Positions 5,406 through 6,821 of a DNA stretch of 6,821 nucleotides are shown in pieces (position 1 is the stretch's first letter; every line of letters begins with the position of its first letter). This DNA comes from an uncultured Muribaculaceae bacterium. GTDB taxonomy: Bacteria > Bacteroidota > Bacteroidia > Bacteroidales > Muribaculaceae. The notes beneath the pieces are model-generated. The model made no database searches. It worked only from the letters and a program-made list of their open reading frames with translations, and was not told the DNA's origin. The DNA lies in contig CANRZQ010000148.1 in NCBI GenBank assembly GCA_947644475.1, forward strand, positions 1 through 6,821. Direction: 5' to 3'. The translations under genes and the position numbers were made by a program.

Positions 5406-6811
5406 TCGACACTCTCAACGACTGGCTTTGGTCCTACGTCCTTATCGGAGCGCTGCTGCTCGCTGCGTTTGTCTTCACATTCTGGACACGCGGCGTGCAG
5501 ATACGCATGCTCCCCGACATGATACGTCTTTTATTCTCATCAAGCAAAAAGGCTGAGTTTCACGAGCATGAGGAAAGTGAGCATCAGCGGCACCACACAG
5601 TGTCGTCGTTTCAGGCATTTGCCGTGTCGATAGCCGGACGTGTAGGCACAGGCAACATTGCCGGCGTGGCCATTGCCATAGCCATGGGCGGCCCGGGCGC
5701 CGTGTTCTGGATGTGGGTGATAGCCTTCTTCGGGGCGGCCACAGCCTTTATTGAGTCGACTCTGGGACAGTTGTTCAAGGTGCGCGGCACCGACTCTTTC
5801 CGCGGCGGACCGGCTTATTACATTCAGAAAGGGATGCACTGCCGATGGTTTGCCGTGCTGTTTGCGGTAATTATCACCCTTACCTTCGGACTTGCGTTTT
5901 GCTCTGTGCAGGCCAATACCGTGGCCATGGCGGCGCAGGATTCGTTCGGCTGGAATCCGGTCTGGGTCGGCATTGTCCTTTCGGCCTTAACTCTCGCCGT
6001 GGTGTGGGGCGGCATACAGCGCATATCAAAATTCAGCGAGATAGTTGTGCCGGTAATGGCACTGGCCTATATCGTGCTTGCGCTTATAGTGATATTCCTC
6101 AATGCCGGGATGATTCCCGACGTGTTCCGCACAATCGTGTATTCTGCATTCAACGGCGACGCCGCCATAGGCGCCACCGTTGGGTCGGCTCTGATGCTCG
6201 GAATCAAGCGTGGCCTGTTCTCCAACGAGGCAGGCGAGGGCTCGGCACCAAACGTGGCGGCAACGGCCTCGACAACTCATCCTGTAAAGCAAGGCCTTAT
6301 CCAGGCTCTGGGCGTTTACACCGACACATTCCTTGTGTGCACGAGCACAGCCTTCATTATCCTTTGGAGCGGACTTTACGACACCGGTTCCGACGGCATC
6401 GTCCTTACTCAGGCTGCACTCGAAAGCGAGGTTGGTCCGGCAGGTAAATATTTTGTGTCGGTGGCCATCTTCCTGTTTGCATACACAAGCATCATCTCCA
6501 ACTATTATTACGGAGAAACCAACCTCAACTTCATTCGCCGTTCAAAAGCCATTATCACGGTTTACCGCCTTTCGGTGGGAGCGATAGTATTTGTCGGAGC
6601 GGTTGTATCGCTGCAAGCGGTGTGGGCTGCCGCCGACTTGTTCATGGCCTTGATGACTCTCATCAACCTCATTGCCCTCGCCTTCCTCGGCCGATATGCC
6701 GTGCGATGCCTCACCGACTACCGCAGACAACTCCGCAAGGGCGTCGATCCGGTTTACCGCAGTTCGACCATCCCTGAAATAGCCTCAGAGACAGAATGCT
6801 GGCCCGAATAA
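5396..6811 (+). CDS. Sodium:alanine/glycine symporter, AGCS family
   Basis: Inner-membrane secondary transporter that couples uptake of small neutral amino acids (alanine, glycine) to Na+ entry. The protein has 471 residues with about ten or more hydrophobic helices. Family signatures: VGTGNIAGVA (83-92), GGPGAVFWMW (98-107), FIESTLGQ (118-125), FRGGPAYYIQKG (135-146), QANT (172-175), WGGIQRISK (204-212) and the strongly conserved FSNEAGEGSAPN (275-286). The GTGN segment lies in the unwound substrate/ion-binding region of the family. I chose ATG 5396 because MELIDTLNDWLWS leads directly into the first helix (about 14-30); an in-frame ATG at 5291 would only add residues that are a shadow of the upstream gene. 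The start overlaps the upstream stop by 10 bases. Odd point: a His/Glu-rich loop (EFHEHEESEHQRHH, 54-67) between the first and second helices. The exact substrate is not readable. Confidence 0.95.
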   Translation: MELIDTLNDWLWSYVLIGALLLAAFVFTFWTRGVQIRMLPDMIRLLFSSSKKAEFHEHEESEHQRHHTVSSFQAFAVSIAGRVGTGNIAGVAIAIAMGGPGAVFWMWVIAFFGAATAFIESTLGQLFKVRGTDSFRGGPAYYIQKGMHCRWFAVLFAVIITLTFGLAFCSVQANTVAMAAQDSFGWNPVWVGIVLSALTLAVVWGGIQRISKFSEIVVPVMALAYIVLALIVIFLNAGMIPDVFRTIVYSAFNGDAAIGATVGSALMLGIKRGLFSNEAGEGSAPNVAATASTTHPVKQGLIQALGVYTDTFLVCTSTAFIILWSGLYDTGSDGIVLTQAALESEVGPAGKYFVSVAIFLFAYTSIISNYYYGETNLNFIRRSKAIITVYRLSVGAIVFVGAVVSLQAVWAAADLFMALMTLINLIALAFLGRYAVRCLTDYRRQLRKGVDPVYRSSTIPEIASETECWPE

Positions 6812-6821
6812 AGTATAACCT
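6796..6821 (+). CDS. Possible start of a downstream gene, cut by the window edge
   Basis: An ATG at 6796, in a different frame from the symporter, reads MLARIKYN and stays open to the window end. It would overlap the symporter stop by 16 bases, similar to the overlaps seen between other genes here. Only eight codons are visible, so no product can be named and the start may be chance. Confidence 0.2.

Noticed and set aside
5845..6447. Plus-strand open frame of 200 codons within the symporter gene
   Set aside because: It runs in a different frame across conserved AGCS motifs, and its Arg/His/Cys/Gly-rich translation has no membrane pattern or known motif.

Overview
The window looks like a chromosomal segment from a GC-rich member of the Bacteroidales, possibly a gut lineage such as Muribaculaceae. 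This rests on three things: the resemblance of the proteins to Bacteroidales families, the lack of strong Shine-Dalgarno sequences before the genes (A/T-rich leaders instead), and the presence of nspC, part of the carboxyspermidine route to spermidine used by Bacteroides. The family assignment is an inference. No 16S rRNA or other marker gene is present. All supported genes lie on the + strand.

Layout. (1) Positions 1-1989 hold the C-terminal ~85% of a UvrD/PcrA-type superfamily 1 helicase, cut by the window edge. (2) Positions 1987-2091 are almost entirely a short repeat: three copies of a palindromic hairpin. The first is inverted, and the other two form an exact-abutting 35-bp tandem duplication that ends one base before the nspC start codon. 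(3) Positions 2092-4214 hold nspC (carboxynorspermidine/carboxyspermidine decarboxylase) and a membrane-anchored family 2 glycosyltransferase, joined by a 4-bp ATGA overlap. (4) After a 62-bp gap comes radC (4277-4960). (5) A 106-bp AT-rich gap carries two small inverted repeats, one of which looks like a diverged copy of the nspC-leader repeat. (6) Positions 5067-5405 encode a 112-residue protein of unknown function, overlapping by 10 bp an AGCS-family sodium:alanine/glycine symporter (5396-6811). A possible next gene starts inside the symporter's end.

The genes do not form one pathway. They are mostly housekeeping: DNA unwinding, polyamine synthesis, glycan or envelope synthesis, the JAMM-domain protein RadC, and amino-acid uptake. 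Two pairs appear translationally coupled, nspC with the glycosyltransferase and the unknown protein with the symporter. I found no CRISPR array, phage gene, insertion sequence, tRNA or rRNA, and no clear new multi-gene system. The most interesting signals are the repeat array between the helicase and nspC, its apparent degenerate relative before the 112-residue gene, and the coupling of that unknown gene to the symporter.
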